Positions 45,899-58,170 of a stretch of 64,000 nt of DNA are shown in pieces. Both the position numbers and the translations under genes were made by a program. How positions within the stretch are numbered: position 1 is the stretch's first letter; each line of letters starts with the position of its first letter. The notes under the pieces were generated by a model. It made no database searches. It saw only the letters and a program-made list of their open reading frames with translations, and was not told the DNA's origin. Source of the stretch: Hofstenia miamia (lineage: Eukaryota > Xenacoelomorpha > Acoela); assembly GCA_004352715.1 (NCBI GenBank), contig SCFE01000096.1, positions 195,871-259,870 of the forward strand, in the 5' to 3' direction.

Positions 45899-48800
45899 GT
45901 ATGAGCATATAATTATATTGTTTAGTGAGACAGAAATTGGGCTTGAGTTTCTTATTGCAAACTTGTCTACTTTTTTTAAAAAAACATGTTATAATTTTTC
46001 TTGTTACGGTTAACATTTTGCATAAATAGAAAAGTTATTGGAGCTTTAACCTTAAGTTGTCTATCTTTTTGTTTCAAAACCCAAAGGCTATTTTCTCCAA
46101 CCTATTATGAAATTTAGAAATCCTGAGATATACACGTACATATTGGTGAACATGTTCGAACGCAATTTTGAAAATTTATACTACAGTTTTTGAAAAGATT
46201 CACTATTTTTCATCTTAAAAAGGTTTAATTCTAATTCCAAAAATTCAGGTAATCAGCAGACCGTAAGCTCATAGAAGCAAAACAACCTCAACTGTTTCTT
46301 TCACGCCCATTGCGACACGCCCTGCTCAGTCAGAGATCATGCGGCCTGTATGCAACAGCAAACGGTTTAACCCTATTTTTATTAGGGGTGAAAATTGCAC
46401 CCTCAACCACATATCTTTAAAGGAATAAAGATTGTGATTAGCTGACGTCTTAAGGAAAATTTCAATCGAATGAAATTTCATGAAAACAATTTTGTCAATA
46501 TCTTTGCCCAAAAATTTTTATGGATATTTTGTCAGAGGGTAGTATTAGAATATTTTTTGTTTCATTTTCAGCTCGGTTTAAGCAGTTTCATTTCTTTGGC
46601 ATCTTCTGATATTGCATTAATAAAAATATAGTACTTATTTATGTTATATTATAATGTAATAAACGCAAGTTGCTAACTTCAGAAGACGAATTCATATTCA
46701 TATTTTACAATGCCATACAAGCATTGCAGTATAGTCCCAATAAAAATATTTTCATATTGCTTTATGCGTTTTCAGATATGAGGTGTGATGCGCGATTTGT
46801 CAATAGACAAAATTTGTTGATGTATCTACTGGAAATGGTAGATAACATGTCTTGATAGCTGTAAAATTTAACTTCTCAACAATATCAACAAAAGACTTAA
46901 TTTGGTTTTCGACGTAAACTTCATTGATGATTGTTATAATCGTTTAATTATCCATGTAGAATAGCACGCTTGAAGGTTTAAAGTTTCACTCTAATAACTG
47001 TATCTTAAGTGAATATTTAGTAACGGGCGCAACGGACATAGCATACGGGTACGGACAAACCAACGGGCCCATTTTTGTAAGCACGGTGCTACGGAGCGTG
47101 CATGGACATGGGCATGGGCGCTACCCCTAGTGCATCACAGGTAAATAATAGGGCAAAATTGTATTGATTCATTTTATCTATGTGCTGTTATAAGAAGTGA
47201 CATATTTTCCTGACCTCGTGTTGAAAAATGCTGACCTCAGCAAAAAATATGCAATATATGTGTATTTGATGTTTATGTTAAAAGAAGCTACCTGCCAAAT
47301 TTCAATAGAATTTTTTTGGAAAACATTTTCTAGCAACCAAACATTTCAAAAACAAGGTCAAAAATATTTAGCTAATCAATTAAATTTGTTTTTTAAAAAC
47401 CTAATGGATTTTTTTCTTGAGTTTTGATGCTATATTCAAAATGCCTCAGTTCATGATGTTGTTTTGCTTGTGCGCCGGTATTGGGTTACAATCATTTGGT
47501 CAATGCTTATTACTATTTAATGCTGTATTAGATGAAGCTGTTAACTTTGTTCAAACTTTTAGAATTATAATCATATCTTGATTTTATTTCTCATCAGGTT
47601 TTTATCTTGTTTTTATATGTATTGTTAAATAGAAGCGTAGAAATGTCAGATGGACGTTTGATGCTTTTCTTGAGTTTATCAAAAAACATTTACTTTCGTA
47701 TTTGTAATTTTGTAACTACTAACAAGAACAGAACTATGTTTATATCTGCTAGAAGGATTTTTCAATTAACGTTTCTTATTGCGATGATAGGATGACTTTA
47801 TAAAATGAATAAATGATAAGAAATATTTATATACAGGCGGTTATATTCACCAAATAAAAAGTATTTCTGCCATGATTTGAAATTCTTAGCATGACTTCGT
47901 ATTAAATTTGTCTTTGTACTGAAATAATGAACTTCTAGTATATAGCAGTGTAAGGCTCAAACCAGAATAGATATCTGAAAAGCATATCTTAAAAAAAACA
48001 AATAAACTAGTTTACTTTGATTACATTTATAATAGCAAAATATAAAGAAAACCTTCAAGAAACATAGGGGTCTGATAACATCCTCGCTCCAAAAGGTGCT
48101 TCAACGTGCAACTCGTCATTAGGTTCAAATTCGCTAAAAATGACTTTACATTCCTACAACTTTCATTTTGTTAAGAGCTTCTTGGTTTAAGAACCCTGCA
48201 ATAGACCCAATTATAACCTTCATCGATTCAGAAAAAGATATTCGTGAAAACTCAAAATTGAAAACAGAACCAACATCAAGAGCTCTAGATCAAGTTCTTT
48301 CTTCACTAAGAACTCTGCACCAAAAGTCATTAATATCATGAAAAATATCGAGAAAAATTCCTCAAGCTCGTTATAATTGATAATTAAAGCAGATTTTTTC
48401 AGTGATGAGAAGATTCTTGAATGTATTTGTTTTTTTGTGAATGGGTTAGATATTCCAGTTTCTGATTTTCACAAATTTACCCTGACAAAACAAACAAGGT
48501 CAGTATTAATCAAAACTCTCAGAAGTAGCCTATGCTTCACCAACTACTAAGTCTTGATAAATGAGTAGAGGACGAATCCTACTTGATTTGAAACCATCAG
48601 GAAAAGATTTCAATCTAAAAAATCTGATTAAGAACATTTTGAAGATATTGAAGATTTTACACATCTCAGCATCCGTTCAAGAGACCGCTTATTAAGTCAT
48701 CTCCATGTTTACTTAAATTTTTTTCATGATTTTTTGCTATTGTAGATGTGAACGTATTATTCCTAATTATACAATTAAAGAAAATTTTCGAACTGAAGCA

Positions 48801-49558
48801 AGATGTAAATTCTCATCTTAAACTTAAGAAATATACTCCGCTATTCTATTCCGATTGCTCATCACATTAATATAGTCCAAAAAGGCTATTTAGTTCACTT
48901 TGGGTACCAATGAAGGTATTTCCAATCACGACAGAAATAGTTTGCTATTATTTGGTGTTTATTTTATATTTAACTGCACACCTATAATTTTTATATTCTA
49001 TAGTGTTTTTGTTCCTTTTAAATTTGCATTGATCTTCAGATTATAGCATTCTATTAAAGCTTAAAGAACTTTAATGCAATAAAAAGCTGTTTTAATGCTA
49101 GTTGTGCCACCTAGATAATCAGATTTATAAATTGTTTAGTATCTAAATTCGAATTTATTATAAATATGATTTGTAAAAAATTATTGTTTTTAAACTTCTA
49201 AGAGAATTAAAAATTCTTGTGAAATAAATATAGAATATTCAATCTACTTCATTGTGTATTATATCCAGTAAAAATGGGTGACACAATGAAACATATAAGG
49301 TCGGGGTATTAAATTGTAAAATCGAACTCTAATTTTTTGTGAAAAAAAAGATTTCAAAGATTGCCTTAAGAAAATAATTCACATAAGCTTAGATAACGCA
49401 ATCTTAAAGGTCTTAAGTTCAGAAGAATTTAGAATATAATTGTCTATGTTTTTTCTCCAAAACACTTAATTTCATAACGATAAATTGAAATTTTTTACAC
49501 ATCTTTGGATAAGATAACTTTGTGATATTTCACAAAGCAAAACTGAAATAGTACAGTA

Positions 49559-51028
49559 GAGTTGCTTTATTACCACAATTCAAGTGGAATGAGAAACATG
49601 GCCTCTATAAAGAATTGTCGTTATTAAAAATAATCGAAAACACAAAATACTGAAAAATTTAATTTTTTACAAAATCAACAACAATGATTGCAGTTTTACG
49701 TAATCCTTCTTAAACAGAATTTAGCGCTCGTAGATTTCAATAGTTTCCCAATTCGTGGTTGAAGTGTAATTAACAAATATTATATATAATTTATAAGCAA
49801 TGTGGTGAAAAATGATTTACCATTTTGAAGATTTACATTAGTGTGAATTACTCATCTAAAATTTAATTTAGTTTTTTCAATTTCAGTATGTAAGTTATAA
49901 GCCCCTATTATATGCTTCAATCATATCAAACTGAAAAATTGAAGAAATATTTTGGTTAGCATAATTTATAATGGGTTGATATGGATAAATTTATATGTGA
50001 AGTGGTGTGTTTGAGCTGAGCCTAAGGCTTCTTGGTCCTAATGAAAAGTACCTTCATTTCAAGTAAAATAATATTCCTCTAATATCATTGCGGTTGCAAT
50101 GTATAATTTTACTTTCCCTGTATTGCATTTTTTCATCTTTATTACAGGAGCACAATGTTGATTAAATGGGGCATGCACAAATATTTCTCAGCTATTCTGA
50201 TTTCTATTTTAAATACTAGGAAGGAGCTATGGCCTCTAATTTTAGGCAAAGCTACAGATGCCGAACTAAAAGCTCGAATTATTGATGTGCAGTCTCAAAT
50301 GATAAAATTTGATCTCCTGAAAGTCCAGTTAAAGGCATTTTCTCGCAAGTTGCCAACAACAAGAATTTAAAAGAAGTCATTGAGAGTTTTAAGGTTCTAT
50401 CTGCCACAGAACGGATAGACTTTTCTGAAGTACAAACCATTGTGTATTTATTACTCATTTTGGCAGCCAGTAACGCCACTTTTGAGTGTTCATTCTCTGC
50501 TCTTCGTTGATTAAATACATTTTTTCGATCGACTGGACTGGTCTGCATAAGGTGTTGAATAGTTTTATTGAGCATTCGGAGAACCGGGGCTATGTATTTA
50601 AAAAGATTAGGTAAATAGAAGAGGTTTCATTATGCTTTATTATGTTTTTATGAGTGCTTTTAGTGTGTGTTGGATGCAACTGAGACTGAGATGATAGGAT
50701 GACGTGTCAATACTTTCTGAATCCAAATGAGACAAGAATCGGACAGCAATAGGTAATAAGTAGAGAGGATATCCTTCCTCAATTTTGTTCTCCCTGCACT
50801 CACTGTATGTACGCCAAAGCTGCATTTAGCGTTACGGAACTAGTTTTAAAAAATATTTAAAAATTGCGCACTCCCCATAATTAAAAAATCCAGTATTGTC
50901 GGAGTAAAAAAACTGCGTAGAGGCGCCGCTGGATGCTGCTTATTATAACAAAACGTTTTTCTTCCAGAGATCACCTAAATTTTGCCGTTATAAAAAGATC
51001 GGGTAAAATGGTGGTTATATAGCAATTC
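49559..51028. mobile_element. Possible Tc1/mariner- or pogo-like element, TA-flanked inverted ends
   Basis: The left end GAGTTGCTTTATTACCACA and the reverse complement of the right end GAATTGCTATATAACCACC agree at most positions over about 22 bases. Both are preceded by TA (49557-49558; 51029-51030). No matching transposase is visible inside; instead there is a hAT fragment at about 50150-50640. The inverted ends are real but diverged, so the classification is tentative. Confidence 0.45.
50155..50640 (+). pseudogene. hAT transposase C-terminal (dimerisation) remnant
   Basis: The plus strand gives AELKARIIDVQSQMIKFDLL, then after a frame break a segment ending in LAASNATFECSFSALR, then LNTFFRST. 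The pattern L-x-A-x-N-A-x-x-E-x-x-FSALR followed by T-x-x-RST is the hAT C-terminal dimerisation region found in ZMYM/TTF-type hAT proteins. Several stops; a dead fragment. Confidence 0.7.
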
Positions 51029-51641
51029 TAATTTATTTACCATTTGAATCCTTTGTTTTATTCCAAAGCCAAACATCTTAGAAAACTAGGAGCTTACGCC
51101 AATCTTTTTTTGAAGCAAGTCCAATTGTCCACTAAATGTTAGTATTTATTAACTTTAATTGATTAATTAGTAGATTGTAAGTTTCTGCTTAATAAAACAC
51201 ACAATTAGTTTAGTTACTTTTGAATTTGTAACTAGTAGTTACCAATTAAATAAATTGCTTATATCTTCTAAATTAGGGGGTAGAAATTCTTTAAATTTTA
51301 CGTGGGACATGTTTATTGCAACTGAATTAACTTCTGAAAATTAGAACAAAAAAATATTTTTTTGACATACCTGTGTTATGAAATCTACCACAACGCTATA
51401 AATCTGCAAGTGCTTATAAATCATAATTACATAAAATATAATTTAGCAAAAGAAATGCGATGGCATTTTTGACTGCATTGACAATTCCGATGAATCAGAA
51501 TGTTTTCCACCACGTGAGTAGTTTCAGTTTACTACAACGTTATTTAGAATTTTCTATTTACAATTATTTTCAAAACAAATCCGAGAATAGAGAATTCTTA
51601 GCGATGTGTTTAACTATGACTATGTATATATATATATATAT

Positions 51642-51765
51642 NNNNNNNNNNNNNNNNNNNNNNNNNNNNNNNNNNNNNNNNNNNNNNNNNNNNNNNNNNN
51701 NNNNNNNNNNNNNNNNNNNNNNNNNNNNNNNNNNNNNNNNNNNNNNNNNNNNNNNNNNNNNNNNN
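51642..51765. other. Assembly gap (124 N) inside (TA)n
   Basis: TA dinucleotides on both sides (about 51624-51641 and 51766-51784). Confidence 0.95.
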
Positions 51766-52305
51766 ATATATATATATATATATAAATATGTATTTATATA
51801 CATACATGCCATATACCTGCGGGTACACAAAGCAGTAAAAAATTTTTTTTAATGAACTTGAACCTAGAACAAAAAACCTTCCGATATTATATGCATACCC
51901 ATGTTATAATTAGGACGGGCTTGCTGGGATTGGCCAGGTTTTCTACAAGGAAATTGTTCTAATTATAAGTAATGTTGCAAAAACTCATCATGTACATGAT
52001 CTAAATGTAATGTATTTCTAACTTCTATATTTTTTATTTTTACTCCAAAGATTGTAAATATAGTGTTTCACTATTTGATAAAAATGATTTCATGTATAAC
52101 AAATTGCCTATAAATAATGGCCTTTTTATATTATATAGCTATAGTTATTTATGACTTATGGATATTTATGGCAAGCAATCATATTTATTATGAAAACAGT
52201 GCATGTTCTTGCAAAAAATTTGAAAAATGTTAAAAAAATTAAGATGCATATATAATATATATATATATATATATATACATACAATTTCCTATTTCACCTA
52301 TTTAG

Positions 52306-54044
52306 AATGCCCTTCTGATAGTTTCACTTGCAGCCACCCGCATGAATGCATTCCTTTGAGCTCAATATGCAATGACGTTCAAGATTGCTTTTCCGGGCAA
52401 GATGAGATGAGTGAAACCTGTGGCAACTGTTCTGAATTCACATGTGAACAATCAACAATGTGCATTAGGAAGGAAAAGATTTGTGATGGCGTAATAGACT
52501 GTACACCAGGGAACATTGCATATCTCGATAAATCGGATGAATCAAACTGTTTTTGCAAAGAGTTCAAATGCAAAACCAACAGTCGATGCTTCACATATGA
52601 TAGTTACTGTGATGGAGAAATGGATTGTTTTACTGCCCTTAGTAATGACGTCTCTGATGAGAGCAATTGCATTGAGCCTGATTTACACCCAAATTTTTGC
52701 AGATTATTTTACTATAATGATCCGCAAATACAGTATATTGTTAATAATATTTATGTAGGCTTGTTCAGACTCAAGATGGAATTTATATCAGGGGTACCTA
52801 TCCCTGTAGAAGCCTTCAGTCTCTCCAAATCGATCCCCGAGATTTTGAAAATCTTCCTGCATTTATTTATGTCTAATATTTGTCAAAATCCAAATTGGGC
52901 AGTGTTGTATGAGAAAAGTGAGCATGTTTTTCTTCATATGAATAAAAATACGTTTATGGCTGTAAACTATACAATTTTTATTACAAATGTTTTCGGCATG
53001 TTTTTTGGATGTTTGGGCAACACATTCCTAATTTTGTTCTGTTTGAGTCAAATAAAGAAAGAAAACTACAATTACTTAATAATCGTTAATCTGGCTATAG
53101 TCGATTTAATTATCTGCCTTACAAGAATGAGTTTTAGAATCATAGAATCATTCTGGGGGAAGTATATATATGGTAAGCCTAGATTTGCTACATATTATAA
53201 ACTTACTCCTGATTTTATTCCCATTTGTTATTACGTAGTAATTTTTCGGACAATAAATCTGGTGATTTCACAGTGGAATCTTGTTGGGTTGGCTATTGAG
53301 CGGCTAATCATGATAAAATATCCATTTAGTTCGAAGAACATCCTTACTTTGAGAAATCGTTTATGTTTCGTCGTTAGCTTAAACTTCATTGCAGTTTTAA
53401 TTGGAATTTGGTTCACGTATCGAACATCATGGGAATTTGTTTCCACGGAATACCCATTCGCAATTCATGACTTTAACCTACATTGCACTTACGGATTTTT
53501 GCAAGCATATTCAATCGATAAATTCCAAGTTCAATCATCGTGGTTTCATAGCATTATTTTTAATAATAAAAACAATCTTATTAACAGGGTTGTAGAAATG
53601 GTGTTGTTTATCGGTCTTCCTACAATCATTCAAATATCAATATATAGCCTGGTAATCTATTTTAGCTCAAGATCGAAGAATCAAACACCATTAGTCAAGG
53701 CCTGCATTAGATTCTCATTGGTATGCCTTATGAGCAACACGATTTACCTTATATTTTCATTTCCTCTCATTTATCATAAGAGTAGGATGATCCAGGCATA
53801 TTGGCTAAGGAGTTCCTTTATGTCCACAGAAAACAACCATGAAATTTTGCCATGGAGTACACATGATCTGAAGTACAACGAGTTTGGGATTTACACTTTG
53901 TCACAGTTTGATAAATTTACATTTCGCACCTCCGGAGACTTTTATATGATAATGAGCGCTATAAATCCCTGGATATACATTCTTTTGTCCAAAACCATTC
54001 GTACACAGATTGTAAGCTGGATTCTCTGTTCAAGTTATATATAA
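52306..54044 (+). CDS. LDLa-repeat GPCR, last exon (LDLa modules and seven-helix domain)
   Basis: About 579 residues from acceptor CACCTATTTAG to TAA at 54042. The frame is open back to an ATG at 52227, but that part is TA-repeat translation; residue numbers here count from it. Three LDLa modules (28-65, 68-108, 110-148) are followed by about 100 residues without leucine-rich repeats, then seven helices: TM1 249-273 (N265), TM2 282-301 (D293), TM3 334-361 (C334, E358-R359), TM4 379-397 (W395), TM5 455-479 (P465, Y473), TM6 495-516 (P513) and TM7 571-588 (NPWIY 580-584). C420 is the loop-2 partner of C334. All class A anchors are present, so it should fold and couple. Unusual features are ERL for DRY, SFP instead of CWxP in TM6, a loop 3 of over 50 residues and a 17-residue C-tail. 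It resembles GRL101-like LDLa receptors but lacks LRRs. Ligand unknown. Confidence 0.88.
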
Positions 54045-54865
54045 TCTATATAAAGCAATCCGCCAATTACATTTAGAATTGCTTCCAATACATTCCACGT
54101 TTACCATACCTGTAAATTGCATGGATTCCTATTTGTAACTACTATTGCATTGAGCTGATTAAATTGAATTTAACGTAATTTAATTATATTAAAGCAAGGT
54201 GATCTAAAATAACCATACACGTAATATCTGGAGAATCTGAGATCAGGGTGGCCAGCTACATCTGACCAATTCTTTCCTCTCAACATGCTGCTAATGAAAC
54301 AATCGATGGGACTTTATTCAAGACAAGACTGTATGTTGAGTTGGGCAAAATGAGCACTTACTCAGTCTAGTTCACATACAGACAAAGACATGACATAACA
54401 TGCTGCAAAAATTACTAGGATAGAGTAAGGTAAATTAATAAAATTTGGTCAAAACATTAGCAATGCAATTTGTCATCGGTGATACATCGTATTGAATATT
54501 TAGTTACGAATAATTGGAAAAAATGGTAGATATATTGAACTCAGCTAAAATAACTCAATATTGAGAAAGATAAAGTTAGCGGTAATTTATACTCAATGTG
54601 TGAATTAGGTATACATTTACATTGAGAAAGTGAGGGCATGTAAATCAAAAGAGTAGTTGTCCTACAATTTTTAACAAATTCGGCGTTTCACAAATTAACG
54701 ACATCCTTTATGATAACCTTTTCCAATACGGCTGGGATATTTCACCAACTTTCGTAAAACCATTATTTTAATGAATAGTGAAACTATGTTGAGGCAATAT
54801 AATTTTAGACATATGAGTATATTTTGTTTTAAAATATAGCATGTAATTGCAGTATTTTTAATAAT
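54045..54865. other. Non-coding, 3' of the GPCR
   Basis: AT-rich sequence with no recognised gene; presumably contains the receptor's 3' UTR. It ends at an (AAT)n tract (about 54866-54882). Confidence 0.5.
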
Positions 54866-55745
54866 AATAATAATAAAGGCAATTAATACGTGGGCGATAC
54901 CAGTGTTGAGATATTCGGCATGAATGGTTAGGTGGAATAAGAATGAACTGAGGGAATTAGACAGGGAGACAAGGAAGATACTAGCAGCAGAGAGAGCATT
55001 CAACTTAAATGGAGATGTAGATAGGCTGTACATGGCAAGGCATAAGGGAGGGAAAGGGCTGCTAAGTGTGGAGGAGACTGTAGAAGCAGAAGCACTAGGG
55101 CTAAAGGAATATGTAGAAGAGCAACCTANNNNNNNNNNNNNNNNNNNNNNNNNNNNNNNNNNNNNNNNNNNNNNNNNNNNNNNNNNNNNNNNNNNNNNNN
55201 NNNNNNNNNNNNNNNNNNNNNNNNNNNNNNNNNNNNNNNNNNNNNNNNNNNNNNNNNNNNNNNNNNNNNNNNNNNNTATACCAGAGTAGGATGGAATCAG
55301 AGAGACAAACAAGGTATAGGCAGAAGGCAATTCATGGAGAATACTGGAGGAACACAGAAAAGTGTGATAGAGAAGAGAGCAACAAGTGGTTAAAGAAGGC
55401 AGGACTGAAGAGAGAAACAGAAGCACTGATAATGGCAGCACAGGAGCAAGCAATAAGAACAAATTGGGTGAAGAAGCATATAGACAGAAGAGTAGAAGTA
55501 AGTGATAAGTTTAGGCTATGTAAGAAAGAGGCGGAGACAGTAGATCATCTGATAGCAAGGTGTGAGAAGTTGGCACAGAATGAGTATGAGTTCAGGCATG
55601 ACAAGGTGGGAAGAATGGCACACTGGAGTTTGAGCAGGCAGCATGGGTTAGAACCAGGAGACAAGTGGTATGAGCACAAGCCACAGGGCGTCATAGAAAA
55701 TGAGAAGGTTAAGATACTGTGGGACTTCAACATACATACAAATAA
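54866..55745 (+). pseudogene. R2-like (RLE-type) LINE C-terminal fragment
   Basis: After an (AAT)n stretch the plus strand reads INTWAIPVLRYSA, a TGA, MVRWNKNELRELDRETRK, VDRLYMARHKGGKGL and SVEETVEAEALGL, then a 148-N gap, then EALIMAAQEQAIRTNWVKKH, RLCKKEAETVDHLIARCEKL, YEFRHDKVGR and VKILWDFNIHTN. This is the region between RT thumb and nuclease of RLE-type LINEs, with a knuckle-like CKKEAETVDHLIARC. The match stops at ILWDFNI, just before the endonuclease that the 39.9-kb copy partly retains, so it is truncated at the 3' end. It sits 0.8 kb from the GPCR. Confidence 0.8.
55129..55276. other. Assembly gap (148 N) inside the R2-like fragment
   Basis: Reading resumes in the next part of the same protein, so the gap size is plausible. 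Confidence 0.95.
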
Positions 55746-58170
55746 TTATCTCTTCGGATTGTTGTTTTCTTAAAAAAATAGAGTTTATAATCTAATTTCA
55801 AATTCTTTCTGATTTGATTTTGATTCTTTTGCTAAATTTGTCAATAACCAGACTTAATATAAGCTCTTTGACTATTTCTTGCATTATTTTCTATACGACA
55901 TTTTTAAATGTTAATTTAGTATAAATGATTATTCCGAAGTATCTTCTTGAATGATATTATCATTTACTTATTCTTATTAAAATTTTTCGGGGTGAAATCG
56001 CAAGTTTAATTGCACTGTTGGGTATTTGTACGCCACATAGAGTGGATATTTTCAAAATGAGCATTGTGTAGATTTGTGTACTGCAATAGTTTCATTGGTT
56101 CCCGGAAATTTCATGGCTAAAAAATTTAAGGCAATTACATACAAGATGTGAATATTCAAAGCGATAAATTTCTTTTGCCATGGATCGGATTAGTCTTACG
56201 ATATTCCTTACAAGATTTCTTGAAACGATTGAAATTTCCCACATTGAATTTTTCCATCATAAATTTTCCTGCTTTGAAATTTCACAGATTCATTTTCGTC
56301 GTTTCTCTACTTGAATGACTTGGCCAATGTAATTAATTTTTCAATATAATAAGAATCAGGTTTGCGAAATGTCAAGAATTTTTCTTTTGCTACAGGACAT
56401 CTCAAATAGCAAGCATTGTCGGATAACCAATGGCCCATGAATGGGATCGATGCCCATTCATTTGGCAACCATAACCAACAAACAAAAAATTTTAGAATCT
56501 TAAAATTCCACATATAATTAAGAAATTGTTATGTGATTGTATATAATATATGGATTAATTCTCAGTTTGCATTCAATTTTGCAAAAATAACTATTTCTAA
56601 AGTTTCTTATAGCTCATTAATGGCTGGACAATGGTCCACTAATGGCATCAATGGCTAGATCTGCCATCTAGCAAAAAAATATTGAAAATAATGTTATAAT
56701 AAGAAGTAAAATATAATGGAAACTAAAAAAAACAATCATATGCTTTAGTACATTTGAAAGGTGTAAATCAATATGAAAAGTTTTTTCTAAAAATGCACAT
56801 GGTGCAGGATAATAGGCACCAGTATTTAGTGGAATAAATATTTTGTTAGTCCCCACTGAGTATAATATTATTTCAGAAGTGAAAGTGCTACTTCCAAATT
56901 AAGAATGACATTGTATGTGGGCTCTTTCAATTTTATTAAGCCATTGTCGAAAATGTAGAATGAGGAACTTTGATAGTTGAAGTCGAAAGAATAGTCATAA
57001 ATGCTAGATTCATTGGTGCAAAATAGAAAATTTTGTATTTCCATTGTCATCATGGTTTTGTAATTTTTAAGAAGAAAAATATATATTTTACTTCAATAAA
57101 ACTTAATTTTTGTACCATTAAAGGGATTATCTCTCACGAAGTGAAATAATTGACTTTTTGTGGAAAAGTATGTAATAACAAGGTATAATTTAGGGGTCAT
57201 TAAAACAATATTTATTTAAACAGTATAAACGTATTTGTTGACTTAGGGTTGAAATACATTAGTCATAAGAATTTCAAATATTCAAATATTTTGACATCTT
57301 AAGCTGTTAGCGTCTCTTCACCGACCCACCTTGCTTCAGGCACAGCAATACAGTTTAGTACAAGTTCTCATAATTACGTTCAAGAGCGTCCAGCAATAAA
57401 TGTGTCCATGGCTCACTATTTCTAAATTTAAAAAAATGTGCTTGAAGAGAATTCGTTGAAAACGTAAAAAAGAACGTTTGTTCTTTTAAAAGAACACCTG
57501 ACTCATTAAAGTTAAGTCTAATAGAAATGTTCTTAGTTTCATTTGAAAACTTTAATAGCTCTCAAATTTTAGGTTTGATTTACCACTAACAAATTAGACA
57601 CTACAATTCTTATTATTGCCACTTTTTTAAAATCCTCTATTGTAATAAAGACTATATACATATATATATATATATATATATGAATATGAATACAGACATC
57701 TAGCAACATTTCAAAATTATAATAAAACTTCCCCACGGTGGCTTTATTGCAGCAGGAATGCATAGAAACTAGTCCACGACGTAATAAGAGAGGACAAGAT
57801 TCCGAATTTCTAATTATTAATTTTTAAAATTCGGTCACCCACTATTTGTTGTTTTCTCTTAAATTTTATCTTCATACATTAAATAAATTTGGTGCAAGTT
57901 GCCAATTATTTGCTGATGATGATTATGTAGTATAGTCCCCATAATTATATTCCTAGAGATCTACGCTGCCTAAAAATGTAAACACTTTTTTATATTCTCC
58001 TAAATCCAACAATTTATTAAAATTTCTTTTGCAGAGAGCTCTTTCTTATACACACATTCAAATGTTTTTGATTCTCTTACCATAATCAATTTGACACTAA
58101 ATATAACCCTTTAATTTCTTACGCAAAGAAATGACGATGAAAATATTTGTTAAGAAAGAATTATAGTTTA
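55746..58170. other. Non-coding stretch, one (TA)n tract
   Basis: AT-rich with no recognised gene or element. TA tract at about 57653-57682. Confidence 0.5.

Larger units (their letters stand above)
45899..52305 (+). other. Intron(s) of the LDLa GPCR, with at least one unseen exon
   Basis: The donor at 45899 is phase 0, but the acceptor CACCTATTTAG at 52305 opens exon 2 in phase 1, and LDLa module 9 is left unfinished. At least one exon must lie between. I could not find it; the 124-N gap at 51642-51765 or a short exon are possibilities. The interval also holds DNA-transposon remnants at 49.5-51.0 kb and an odd ACGG-rich patch at 47.0-47.15 kb. Confidence 0.6.

Noticed and set aside
46762-46790. 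Candidate missing receptor exon after TTTTCAG at about 46775 (RCDARF)
   Set aside because: In the phase set by the 45899 donor it opens with ATA TGA, an immediate stop, and it lacks the rest of an LDLa half-module.
54695-55462. Minus-strand ORF of 255 codons
   Set aside because: It is the reverse strand of the R2-like LINE coding sequence and spans the N gap.
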